Positions 42,541 to 52,429 of a stretch of 64,000 nt of DNA are shown here, piece after piece; position 1 is the first letter of the stretch; every line of letters starts with the position of its first letter. The stretch spans positions 10,001-74,000 of the forward strand of contig CAUYUJ010007413.1 in assembly GCA_963575745.1 (NCBI GenBank). Direction: 5' to 3'. The translations under genes and the position numbers were made by a program. Origin of the DNA: Prorocentrum cordatum (taxonomy: Eukaryota > Sar > Dinophyceae > Prorocentrales > Prorocentraceae). The notes beneath the pieces are model-generated. The model ran no database searches. It was not told where the DNA came from and saw only the letters and a program-made list of their open reading frames with translations.

Positions 42541-43812
42541 TGAAGTTCTCCTCTGCCTTGATAGATTTCCTCCAAAGTAGCCCAAAGAAGCGCCGAGGAG
42601 GCACCTCCCCCTACCTCCTCCCCTTGGGACTGGAGAGGGAGTCCGGCGGGTCGTCATGGGAGTCAATTTCGACTCCTGGGAGGGCCAAAAAACGACGACC
42701 CTCACGAGGATTCTGGCCTCGACGGGGGGGGGGGGGGAGTTAGGCCCCTCAGCTGTTCTTCGAAGCCAAAATCATTGATTGTACTACGGTGTTGGCCCCA
42801 TTTTGGCGTCCTGAGGAGGCCGCGCTCGTCTTCCTGCATAGCAACATCATTGATTTTACGAAGGTTGTGGGGTCATTGTGTCCTTCTCAGGGGGCAGCGC
42901 TCATTTGCGCTTTTGAGGAGGTCGCAAGAGGCCCCAAGATGGCCCCAAGAGGCCCTTAGGAGGCTCCCAAGAGGTCTCCAAGAGGCCCCCAAGAGGCCCC
43001 CAAGAGGCCCCAAGAGGCTCCCAAGAGGCTCCCAAGAGGCGCCAAGGGGCCCCAGGAGGCCCCGAGAGGCCCCAAGAGGCCTCCAAGAGGCTCCCAAGAG
43101 GCCCCAAGAGGCTCCAGGAGGCCCCCAAGAGGCCCCGCGAGGAGCCCGAACGATTCGCACCAGGACGAGGGGCCCGAACGACTCACACCACGAAGAGCCC
43201 GGACGACTCACATCACCAGGAGGGGCCCGAACGACTCGCACCAGGACGAGGCGCCCGAACGACTCACACCACGAGGAGCCCGAACGACTCACACCACGAC
43301 GAGGGCCCCGAACGACTCACACCACGAGGAGCCCGAACGAGTCACACCAGGAGGAGGGGCCCGAACGATTCACACCAGGACGAGGGGCCCGAACAACTCA
43401 CACCACGAGAAGCCCGGACGACTCACACCAGGACGAAGAGCCCGAACGACTCACCCCACGAAGAGCCCGAACGATTCACACCAGGAAGAAGAGCCCGAAC
43501 GACTCGCACCAGGACGAGAAAGCCCAAACAACTCAAACCACGAGGAGCGATTTCTCTCCCTCCTCCTCCGCCTCGTCCTTCTCCCGCTCCCCCCACAAGG
43601 AGGATGTGCAAGAAGGCGGGGGGAAGGAATGACAAAGGAGATTTGCGGGGCCAAGCGGACACACGTTTGCAAACCACGACTGTCGGCATGCTTCGCAAGA
43701 GTTGCTGTGGTGAGATGGGCTGGTGGGGATACGCGAAACGTAAGAATTGAAGTTATCCTTTGCTTTGATCGATTTCCTCCAAAGTAGTCCAAAGAAGCGC
43801 CGAGGAGGCACC
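42541..43812 (+). repeat. 1.2-kb block flanked by 65-bp direct repeats
   Basis: TGAAGTTCTCC...GATAGATTTCCTCC and AAAGTAGCCCAAAGAAGCGC (42541-42608) recurs at 43748-43812 with about 90% identity. Between them lie the inverted M2 and M1 minisatellites and an inverted 74-bp copy of the copia-end repeat (43683-43756). The direct repeats could be LTRs or the footprint of a duplication; no element ORF lies between them. Confidence 0.7.
42925..43545 (-). repeat. inverted M2 plus M1 minisatellite arrays
   Basis: AAGAGGCCCC units of 11-12 bp (about 42925-43140) are followed by CCCGAACGACTCACAC units (43140-43545). This is the reverse complement of the M1-M2 order at 38955-39842. The open + strand frame of 285 codons across it is a repeat artefact. 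Confidence 0.9.
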
Positions 43813-43936
43813 GAGAGGCTCCAAGATTGCCCCAAGATGGCCCTCGCGAAGCTCCACAGGCTTCTGGGAAGGTCTACGATGTCACACAGGTTTCAGGATA
43901 GGCCAAGTTCACATTTCCTGCAGCGTTGTCGTCGCT

Positions 43937-44074
43937 GTTGCCATTGTGGTTCACAGTGATGACGTGTGCCTGTGAGCTTGGCTCTGGCAGCAGGAATCGA
44001 TGGTGTTTTCGAGCATTTTCTCAGTGTCCGTGAGTTCTATCCGCCCATCATTTTCGTTGTGAGCTTAGCTCCGC
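43937..44074 (+). promoter_or_regulatory. spliced-leader-like sequence and two leader motifs, copy E
   Basis: GTTGCCATTGTGGTTCACAG (43937-43956), GTGAGCTTGGCTCTGG (43972-43987) and GTGAGCTTAGCTCCGC (44059-44074) are spaced almost exactly as in copy D (two motifs 87 bp apart in both). Confidence 0.66.
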
Positions 44075-44176
44075 ACGGGCGCTCGGGCTTCCAACGCCGC
44101 CAAGTGCCCCCCTTCTGCCGCGTGTTCGCGTCAGGTTGGGGATGTCTGCACTCCCAGAAGTACCAGAAAAGCTCCG

Positions 44177-44935
44177 ATGTATCGGGGCCAAACGGAGGAC
44201 CAGGTGGTTGGGCACGTAAGCTACGTGATCGAGCTGCAGGAGACCAACCTGCAGAGAAGCCGCAAGGTGACGATGGAAATGATGAAGGTACTCGAGTCTC
44301 AGATCGACTGCCTGAAGGCCTCCAAGCTGCAGCTCACGACGTGCTTGACCCGCAGCGCCATGGCCAAAGCGAAGGCGACGCAGGATATCTACATGGTAGC
44401 GGAGAACATTCGTACCATCGAGGACCAGATCCAAGGAATCACGGCAGGCCTAGGAAAGCTCATCGAGGCCCACGGAACGTTGAAGTACCAGACGGAGCTC
44501 CCCCTCATCTGGCCATCGGTCAAAGAATACATAAAGCCGCAAGCCGACGAGACGGACAACATCAAGGAGATCGAGTTCAACCTGAGGGTTGCGCGTCGCG
44601 AGGAGATCGCTAAGGACCAACACAAAGAGATCTTCGACGTTGTTGCAGCCTCCAGAGAGCTCCGCGACGGGCGGCAGGCTCTAGAGGGAGGTAACCCTGC
44701 CTGGGACAAGAACAAGCCAGAGACGCGGCATGCCTACGGATGGACAGATTATGAGGTGTGGCCCGGCTACGACAGCGTAAACACCTCGCAGGCTCAGATG
44801 CCCGAGATACCAGAGAAGCTTGAGGGCACCGGTGGGCTACGCGAAGCGCAAGATGGAGATAGACAAGAGGATGGAGATCATCAGGGGAACAATGTCGGCA
44901 GCCTCATCGTCGGGAGAGCCACAATAAGCACATGA
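44177..44935 (+). CDS. coiled-coil protein of unknown function
   Basis: A 252-codon frame with balanced, protein-like composition: long helices with coiled-coil heptads (residues ~15-130, e.g. YVIELQETNLQRSRKV, MKVLESQIDCLKASKLQL), then a charged segment, a Trp/Pro/Tyr-rich patch (YGWTDYEVWPGYDS) and a tail. An ATG at 44143 in another frame gives MSALPEVPEKL, and a very similar PEIPEKLEGTG appears near 44800. After about 44830, a frame one base over reads VGYAKRKMEIDKRMEI to a stop (TAA) near 44932, which looks more natural. I therefore suspect one or two frameshifts. It may be a cytoskeletal or flagellar-type gene captured as a retrocopy. No family is certain. Confidence 0.5.
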   Translation: MYRGQTEDQVVGHVSYVIELQETNLQRSRKVTMEMMKVLESQIDCLKASKLQLTTCLTRSAMAKAKATQDIYMVAENIRTIEDQIQGITAGLGKLIEAHGTLKYQTELPLIWPSVKEYIKPQADETDNIKEIEFNLRVARREEIAKDQHKEIFDVVAASRELRDGRQALEGGNPAWDKNKPETRHAYGWTDYEVWPGYDSVNTSQAQMPEIPEKLEGTGGLREAQDGDRQEDGDHQGNNVGSLIVGRATIST

Positions 44936-44970
44936 TGATGATAGACAAGAGGATGGAGTTAGTTGGTGGT

Positions 44971-44972
<2 letters not shown>

Positions 44973-45012
<40 letters not shown>
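44973..45012 (+). repeat. (GA)n microsatellite
   Basis: Pure GA dinucleotide run of about 40 bp, 40 bases after the coiled-coil ORF. Confidence 0.95.
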
Positions 45013-45014
<2 letters not shown>

Positions 45015-45719
45015 CACGGAGGGTTCGTCATTGGGAAGGTGCACAAAAGGCAACGACTACACGTACTGGAACATATGGTATTTGGTGATGGTCAACTCGC
45101 ACTCGCATTGAGAGTGCTTGTGTTGAGTGAGTGTGTGTTGTGCCCTCCCACTCCTTGCTTTAGAGAAGGGGCACGGCCCTGGGTATGTGCCGTGTCTCTC
45201 GATCGCGACTGCCAGCGCCACCTTGCGTGTCATACAACAACATCCTACATTATCATCAATTACTTAACATCCTACACGTCATTCAACAACGCATCGTCCA
45301 ACTTATAATTTACATGTCATCGTGCCTCACATCGATCAGCTGGTGCATCACCCGTGATATCAAACCACATCGTACCATTGACATCATCATCATATTTACC
45401 ATTCCACATCCTACATCATGTCACATCATCACACATGTGGGAACGAGGGAGATTTGGGTGCCGTAGGGTGTCATGTCGTTGCAGATGTGAGTGATCTTCG
45501 TCGCAGATCTGGTTGTTGTATGTAGTGCGTTACTCGTGGGTTTCAGTGCACGAATGGTTCCTGCACGCAAAGTTGGTGCACTGTTGCGAGCCGCGGGCTC
45601 GAGTCGAAAGCGCCTGCGAGATCATCGGCAGCGAGCGTGGCTCAGCCGTTGTTCACCCAGCTGTTCCCATTCAATTCGTTTGGCGAGGTGGCCAATCCTC
45701 CAGCGCGGGACTCGGGCCA
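45013..45719. other. AT-richer spacer, no gene recognised
   Basis: 45200-45440 is clearly AT-richer than the surroundings, with CATC- and CACAT-type repetition. Short open frames give no recognisable product. The element ORF begins at 45720. Confidence 0.6.
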
Positions 45720-47888
45720 TGTCCACTCAGACCTTCCACGAGGCTGTGGAGGCGTCTTTCGACAACATTGCTGTGCAAGCGGGCGGCGCGGCAGAGAAAA
45801 CTATCCTGAAGCCTGGCGTTGAGGGCTTGCACGTGTTCCTTGAAGGGCGTCGCGCCGATAGCGCGAGTAGCGGCGTGAACGCCGAAGCGGTTACAGTGGA
45901 GTCGCTGAAGAAGAGTTTCGAGAGCAGGGGCTGGCCTTTCGACAAATCGTTTGGGAGGGCCGATTTGACAACGCCGCTCGAATCGCGGGGCGATGCAGGC
46001 TCTGGCGGCGAGGACTTGGCGGAGGACATTTCCACTTTGGTGGATGATCTGCATTCTCGAGCGGCGGCGAAAGAATCCCCGCTCATTCGCCCGATAGAAT
46101 TGCGAGCGGACGACGAGCAGAATGCCGCCGAGGAAGCCATGCGTCTCGTCGAGAAGTTGGATGCTGTGCAGTTTCAGAGCTACATGGATTTTCAGAAAAA
46201 AAAAAAAAAAAAGAGCATTTCAAGAATAGTCCTGGAGATCCAGCGACGTCGATTGACGAGAAACATGCTCAGTGGGCACTCAATTTTTACTACAAGCACG
46301 TGCGTGTTTTTCTCGCCAAGCAGTCGCTTGATGCCAGGACATTTGCTCACCGGTTTGCCCAGTCAACGTTCATCCCGCTGATCTCCCCGCAGTCGATCGG
46401 TGACGGGGAGAAGAAGGTTTTCGCTCGAGATGCCGCGTCGGCTACGAGGCCTGAATTGTTGGAGTTGCTGGACAAGAATTTGTGGTCAGCTTGGGAGGAG
46501 ATGGCTGAAGTTGTCGAACTCAGTGGGGCGGGCGCTCATGATAGCTTCAGAGAGTTTTTGGAGGAGGACTACTTTCGCATCGTGCGCGAGACCTGCGATG
46601 CGGGTGCGCGCCAGAACGCGGGGACTGGCTTGGGCGCGCCCGCGGCGTTTCGGCCGTTGGTGGGCCCGGGGTTTGGAGTCTCCGCAGACGAAGCAGACGA
46701 GCGTAAAACACTCCTCATGAAGGCATCCGCGACTGATCACACTTTCGCCGTGACGGGAGTCACGGAGCAATACAGCCAATTTGTGCAATCGCGCAAGGCC
46801 AAGCAGAGGAAAATGCTACCATCGGAGCCACCAGAAAAATTTGCGGCATCTCGGTACTACGCCTTATTGCGGGAAAGCATATCGGAGGTTCGTCCTGAGG
46901 ACTCTGCTCTCCGTCGCGCCGAGGAGAGCGCCGTGGCCCATGGATCGACGCAACTTTCGGATGCGGCGTCGACTTCTGGTTTGTCTGGCATTGATCTGAT
47001 TCTATCAGGGCAGGCGTTTGGTCCGACGTCGTCGGCGTCCGAAGAGATATTCCACAAATCTGCGCTGGCAATTCTCCAGTCTTCCGAGGAGGGTGGCAGG
47101 TGTCATTTTCAGGGCGTTGCGATTGCATGCGACAGTAGTCCTCGCGATGTACATTACGCGGAGGGTTCTCCGCGGAAGCGGAAGGATCCGTCTTCGGAAG
47201 GGAAGGCGGCCGACGTGGTCATGGTGGACAAGACGGGGCCCATCAGCGCGTGCTTATGGGGTGACGCCGCTGAAGATATCTGCAGCATCTGGCGCGCTGT
47301 ACAGGAGCGTCGCCATCGGGGCGATGTTGCTCCGTGCGTTGTGGACCTGTCCAAGGTTCGCATCCAGGGGGCGGGGAAGAACAATTGGAACGGGGAGTTG
47401 CTGACGCGGATTCGTTCGTTGACGTCGATCGAAGCTGTTGGCGGGGAGATGGGCACGACAGCGCAGGTTCTGTCTGGACCGACGTCGGAGAATCTCATCA
47501 AGATGAGTTATGCGGTTCCACCTTCGGATTGTTGCGTTTCCGTCTTTCGTTCTCTCCGCAACAAATTAAACCCTCCATTCTGGTTGTCGGTGAAAGGTAA
47601 AGTGATGGATCTGCAATCGTTGGAGATGTCGCAAGGGGGAACGCGAAACGGATATTTGATATAGTGGACAACAGTGGTCTCTACATCACTTGCTGCGCCA
47701 TGAAGCACAATGCGGAGTCCCAGGCGTTGCGGAACTTCCAGGACGTCGTGGTCTACTACGGGACAGGCCGCGCGGCCATTGGCAATTCCAAGGGCATGCT
47801 TTATCTTTTGGGGGATGCGATGATAACCCCTATCGGCCAGCCTGCTATGTTGGGCACTGCGAAAACCGAGCAGCTTACTATTCAGTGA
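45720..47888 (+). CDS. RPA-like single-stranded DNA-binding protein, two frameshifts
   Basis: Starts at ATG 45720. Residues 1-160 are acidic and Ser-rich. At 46196-46212 a run of 17 A forces the reading to shift; after it HFKNSPGDPATSIDEKH leads into a long helical region. Near 47225, VMVDKTGPISACLWGDAAED resembles an OB-fold strand set, and near 47575 LSVKGKVMDLQSLEMSQ starts a second. At 47650-47654 a run of 5 G needs another shift, after which RIFDIVDNSGLYITCC, FQDVVVYYGTGRAAIGN and LYLLGDAMITPIG follow. This layout strongly suggests replication protein A (OB folds), which binds single-stranded DNA. Plant-type Helitrons often carry an RPA-like gene, so it fits this mobile-element setting. 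Both breaks fall at homopolymers, so they may be assembly errors. Confidence 0.6.
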
Positions 47889-47962
47889 AATGCGCCGCTT
47901 CGGCGCAACTACTTCGGCGTGGCTCTAGGCAGCGCGTGCGTTGAGAGTCATCGTGTGTCACC

Positions 47963-48465
47963 ATGTGCGGCAAGTGGTCGCCGTTATTGTCTCTTGTTCT
48001 TCGTGCATGCTTTGTACTTTGGGCTGTCATGCAGTGGGCTCAGATGGTGTATGATGTTTCCTCCAGTAGTGGTGGTGTGAATATGTACCACGGAAGATGT
48101 GACGCTGCTATACGTGACTACTACTTTTTACAGAGAGGCTGGGCATTGGATGTTGCGTCAAAGGGGACCGTGGTTGCTGTATACACGGCGTGGGCATCGG
48201 TATGTAGCCAAAGGTGGATATGCCTCTACTCATCTTCCGAGGCGCTTCGAGTGGGCTCCAGTACAGGAAACATCCCGCTGGTTGGACTCGTACTGCAATC
48301 TAGCTGGACTCCGTACTTGGGTTCTTTGGGTTCTGGTTACTATACTATGTGATGGTGCTGGTTACCCTGGGAAGTGATGGTGCTGGTGACTCTTCTCAGT
48401 AAAGATTCATTGGTGGGATTACCTTGTGACACAGCACTGAATCAGCGCTGGGCGATATCGCTGCC
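47963..48465 (+). repeat. element 3' tail, shared with 54200-54430
   Basis: TACTATGTGATGGTGCTGGTTA (near 48346) and the GGGATTACCTTGTGAYACA stretch (48416-48435) are shared with 54225-54420. The 129-codon frame at 47963 has hydrophobic segments but is not obviously coding and could be a membrane peptide or chance. Confidence 0.6.
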
Positions 48466-48469
48466 CGTG

Positions 48470-48870
48470 GACCCCCGATCTATCTACACGTGTGGGATCG
48501 CCGAGATCTCTCGCTGCGCCGCTGCCTGAGCGCCTGAGCAGTTCGGCCCGTGCAAACACATATGTGTTCTCTTCATAGTCCTCCCCGTCCGCCTCTGCCT
48601 CGTTAGATTCGTTTGATTCATGTCCCTGAGATCTCGCTTTTCTCGGGCTCTGGTTCCTTTGCCAGTTCCTGTCAGCTTGCCGTCGGTGGTTGCTCCGAGG
48701 CCGCCTTTGCTGGTGCGTGCCTTTATTTTGTTTCTATCGGGTTCAGTAATTGCGCTGTGTCCTGGGATTTCACTATTGCTGGTTCCAGGGAGTCCTGATA
48801 AGGGAAGGAGGTTCAGAAGGGAGTGTGAGAGAGGGTAGGGTCCAGAAGAACTTTGCCTAGCAGGAGTGGA
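48470..48870 (+). repeat. dispersed repeat X, copy 1
   Basis: Begins with GATCGCCGAGATCTCTCGC and GCCTGAGCGCCTGAGCA, then CTGCCTCGTTAGATTC, then GATCTCGCTTTTCTCGGG, GGTTCC, CCTGGGATTTC, and ends with CCAGGGAGTC and AGGGAAGGAGG. Copies 2, 3 and 4 lie at 52430-52720, 52780-53280 and 56410-56600. Confidence 0.75.
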
Positions 48871-48899
48871 AGACATCGAAGGCCAGCACGTGTGGCCTT

Positions 48900-49034
48900 G
48901 CCTTTTTCACTTTCATTTCGACGTTGATTTGTGCTCTGTGGAGGCGCGTCGGGGAAAACTGGACAAGTTCGAACTGCACAGGGAGAAGAAGACAGAGATA
49001 ACGCAGGAGGTAGGTTTTCTGTGCGTCGCAGATA
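48900..49034 (+). pseudogene. OTU-tail remnant
   Basis: TTTCATTTCGACGTTGATTT and CGAACTGCACAGGGAG match the OTU ORF near 57085-57160. GAGATAACGCAGGAGGTAGG then corresponds to IMQEFG. It ends at GTCGCAGATATGTGAG, where the minisatellite takes over at the same codon as in the other copies. Confidence 0.7.
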
Positions 49035-49465
49035 TGTGAGTCGTTCCGTCTCCCCATGATGTGAGTCGTTGGGGCCTCTCGTCCTTCCTGGCGTGAGTCC
49101 TTCAGGCACCTCCTTGTGCGTGAGTCGTTCGGGCTCCTCGTGGTGTGAGTCGTTCGGGCTCCTCGTGCTGATGTGCGTCGTTCGGGCTCCTCCTTGTGCG
49201 TGAGTCGTTCGGGCTCTTCGTGGTGTGAGTCGTTCGGGCCCTTCGTCCTGGTGTGAATCGTTCGGGCGCCTCCTTGCGTGTGGGTTGTTCGGGCTCCTTG
49301 AGATGTGACTCGTTCGGGCCCGTCGTCCTGGTGTGAGTCGTTGGGGCCCCTCCGGGTGGGTGAGTCGTTCGGGCTCCTCGTGGTGTGAGTCGTTGCTGCC
49401 TTTTGTCCTGCTGTGAGTCGTTCGGGCCTCTCCTCCTGGTGGATGTCGTTCGGGCTCTTCCCTTC
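49035..49465 (+). repeat. minisatellite M1, fourth array
   Basis: About 15 units of GTGAGTCGTTCGGGC, ending in CTTCCCTTCACTGCCC, then a fragment of repeat X (GAGCCGGTTCCTGTTATCTCG near 49491). Confidence 0.93.
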
Positions 49466-49559
49466 ACTGCCCTGGCTGTGTCTTGGTATTTGAGCCGGTT
49501 CCTGTTATCTCGTCTTCGCTGGTTCTTCCGATGTCGCCTTTGCTGTTTCCATCCCCCTT

Positions 49560-50200
49560 CTGTCCCCTCCATCTTTTCCTTCTCCGTGGAGGGCGGAAGA
49601 ACAGGGCTTACCAACTCAATCGGTCGAGCTCAAGGCTCGAACCATCCTCCAGTCCGCGTTGCCCCCGCCGCCCGCACGGGGCTCTCCCTTCTCTGGCCTG
49701 GGGTTGGAGGAAATGTCAAAATTGCGTGGTGAGTATGTTTGCGTGTGTGTGTGTGTGTGTGTGTGTTTGTGTGTGTGTTGGTGTGTGAGCGTGCGTGTTT
49801 GAGTATCAGCGGAGGAAGCGTCCTTTTCTCCGCCTCTCCAATCCCCCTCCCTCCCCTCCCTTCTCCCATCCCTCACCCCTCCTCCCAGGAGCGCGGAAGA
49901 AACAAACTCGCCAGCTCGATCATCCGAGCTCAGGGCCCGAGCGATCCTCGAGTCCGCTTTACCCAGCGGGCTCTCCCTCGATTCCCTGGCTTAGATGCGG
50001 AGGAAATGGAGCACGTGCGTTGGGAATTGTAGTATCAACGAAGGTTTTCCCTCCCGCTCTCTCATCCCGCCCATCCCCTCCCCTCTGCTCGCTCCCCCCT
50101 CTCCCCTGGAGAGCGAAGGAAGGGGCTCGATCGAGCCCGGGGCTCGAGCGATCCCCCAGTTTTTGCGTTGCCCCGCCACGGGGCTATGCTCACCATCGAG
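49560..50200 (+). repeat. three degenerate copies of a ~120-bp segment
   Basis: GGAAGAACAGGGCTTACCAACTC (49588), GGAAGAAACAAACTCGCCAGCTC (49895) and GCGAAGGAAGGGGCTCGATCGAG (50110) head similar segments carrying GGCTCGAACC or GGCTCGAGCGATCC. The latter recalls a polymerase III B box, so a tRNA-related SINE is possible. Not established. Confidence 0.45.
49741..49792 (+). repeat. (TG)n microsatellite
   Basis: Pure TG run from 49744 to about 49763, then TTTGTGTGTGTGTTGG. About 50 bp. Confidence 0.93.
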
Positions 50201-50255
50201 CTCGGCGTGGCTCTCGTGAGTACTCGCGTGCAGATGGCCGACTTCTTCACGATAG

Positions 50256-50385
50256 TGCAGGTGAACATCCTCACGGCGGTGTTCGTCTTCCCCCACGCGC
50301 AGGTTCACATCCTCACGGTGGTTTTCGTCCTGTTCCACGTGCAGGTTAACATCCTCACAGCGGTTTTTGTTCTCCTCCTGAGCTG
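50256..50385 (+). repeat. three in-frame 42-bp repeats
   Basis: Units GTGCAGGTGAACATCCTCAC, GCGCAGGTTCACATCCTCAC and GTGCAGGTTAACATCCTCAC recur every 42 bases. As 42 is divisible by three the frame stays open, giving VQVNILTAVFVFPH-type 14-residue repeats. The containing ORF (50168-50386) is only 72 codons and its function is unknown. Confidence 0.8.
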
Positions 50386-50409
50386 ATGCGGCGCAACTCG
50401 CACCACGAG

Positions 50410-50609
50410 CACGCGCGGCGCGCGCGCGCACACACACACACGCACTCACACACGCGCACGCAGGCATACACGCACGCAGGCAGATTTCGGAGAGGATCGA
50501 ATATTTCAGACACGCAGGTCTGTAACTCCGCGTGCCTCTTGCCCCCTCCTCCCATCCGCCCTCCACGCACGCGCGCGCGCACGCGCGCGCGCACGCGCGC
50601 GCGCGCGCA

Positions 50610-50675
<66 letters not shown>

Positions 50676-50885
50676 GCACGCGCACACACGCACACGCGCG
50701 CACATGCACACATAATTTCTGCCATTATCGATCCTCCCAGCGGTGATTTCGCGAGCGGATCGAGCAGGATGACGCTGGAGATACGCCTTCCTACGAGTTG
50801 CTCGCCTCCCGCCTTCCCTCGGCCCCCCCCTCATCACGCACGCGCACGCGCGTGCGCGCACACGCGCAACACGCACAAGCACACA
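50410..50885 (+). repeat. dinucleotide microsatellites (CA/CG and CT)
   Basis: CA/CG runs at 50428-50480, 50564-50612 and 50838-50882, and a (CT)n tract at 50612-50675. ORFs across them encode dipeptide repeats only. Confidence 0.9.
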
Positions 50886-51479
50886 AACGAATTCGAGCGA
50901 TCGCAGGCTGAATAATAGCAGCCGCCGCTCTGGCACGGTACTGCTCGGAGCGAGCTTGCAGGCCGCCAGGCCGCCTCTCTCCCTCCTTGCCCACGCTTCT
51001 AGTGAAACCACCTCCCTCGCCTCAGCAACCTCCACATCCACGCTTCCTATCAGAATGACTCCCCCTTTCCCTTCTCGCAGAATTAGCACATGAAGCTGGC
51101 CGCTGCACTAATGCAGAAGGGCCGCCCACGCTGCGCTTGCCATTTTCTCGCCCCCCTCCCCTCTCGATCCGGTTCGATCCGTGGGCGATCCGTGCAGCGA
51201 GGGATTGGCGCGGGGACGCGCGCCGACAAATGGCTAACGCATGCGCAACTTCGAGGAAACGACCCACCCTCCTAGATCCCCGCCGCCCCACCTCGCCCCC
51301 GCGCATCGCTCGTGCAGCGACGCGCGCCCAGGGGCGCAGTGCGAGATTGCGACCATATGCTTTGGAAAGAGCCCTCATCTTCCTCCACCTCCCCCTCGCG
51401 GCCGCGGTCGTGAAATGCGACATTAGGTGGCCGCCGTCCAGATGCTCAGACCTCCAACCGTCGCGAAAAAAATGCAACG

Positions 51480-51628
51480 TGAGGTTTTTCGCTATGATCG
51501 GCCTCTGGGGGCTGCGGTGCGAGAAATTTACAACGGCGTATGAGCTGAAGTACTTGTCGAAGTCTGAACGCAACAATCCTCGTCTGCTCAGGGCTCTACT
51601 CTGGTCTGCAAAGCATGCCGTGCGCTAG
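51480..51628 (+). pseudogene. relic of the zinc-ribbon segment
   Basis: LRCEKFTTAYELKYLSKSER matches LRCGKCTTACELKYCSKSDR near 30960-31010, with Cys changed to Phe, Tyr and Leu. It ends at a TAG 51626-51628. The upstream region (51090-51480) shows no related sequence. Confidence 0.65.
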
Positions 51629-52429
51629 GAGTCGACCCGAGTGACCTGGAGACGTACACCTGCCAATCAGCGTTTTCGAAATAACGCCCATCCCCTCCAC
51701 CTCTTCCTCACTCGGGATCTACCTTCTCCGATCAACTAAGACCACCCAGTTGGTCGACACGCGTGGCCGCACCAACGCGCGGCGTAGTTATGCGGAAATA
51801 GCCGTCGCTTTCTCTACGGAAAATCAGCGACCGTCCGCGCGGTGCTCGGGTTTGTCTGGCGTGTTCTTGTTTATTCAAGGGTTTTCTGTGCCACGGGTGT
51901 TTTGTTTTCCCGCTCTGGGCCCGACCCAGGCCCCTGGGACCAAAAAGCACGCTCCTCTCGAGTTATATCACGCCGTGCCGTCTCTTTGCACTGTGCGATC
52001 AGGACGGTGCAGAAGGCGGCGTTGGCGCGTGAGCGACGGGTGTGATTCGTCTGGATGGCTGATTTTTTCACGACGGGTGATTTTTCTATGTTCGGCCTTA
52101 GGGGGCCCATCTCGGACCTCGGGTGTGGCCCAGACCTCTGGGGGTCCACGTCGTGAACAAAAAGGTCACAACGTCGGGGCAGGATCGTCGCATCTGTTTT
52201 TCGCAGGAGCGACGGCTGCGAGTCTCAGGCCAAGTGTACTGAATGGACAACCGCAATTGGCATTGCGCCGCGCATGCTTCAGTTGGAAATGTGCGCGCAT
52301 GTCGTGCCCATCGCTGTGTCTCCATTTCCTCCCCCTCTTCCCTCCTCCCTCGCCCCTCCTCTCTCTCCCCGCGGTCCGATGCAATCTTCAACTGCGGGAA
52401 TGGCAAATTCTGAACTATTTCCCCGTCGG
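51629..52429. other. no gene recognised
   Basis: Unique-looking sequence. Frames of up to 230 codons occur but have no recognisable domain and differ in composition from the element ORFs. Pyrimidine-rich stretches lie at 52320-52370. Confidence 0.5.

Noticed and set aside
42787-42815. CCCCATTTTGGCGTCCTGAG as a further spliced-leader relic
   Set aside because: Only the ATTTTGGC core matches; the 5' half of the leader is absent and no leader motif follows.
47963-48352. 129-codon frame after the RPA ORF as a separate membrane gene
   Set aside because: Hydrophobic segments occur, but the copy of this tail at 54.2 kb does not keep the frame open, so coding is not supported.
51090-51628. ORF of 163 codons (51137-51628) as an intact zinc-ribbon gene
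   Set aside because: Only the last 35 codons match the zinc module, and its Cys residues are mutated.
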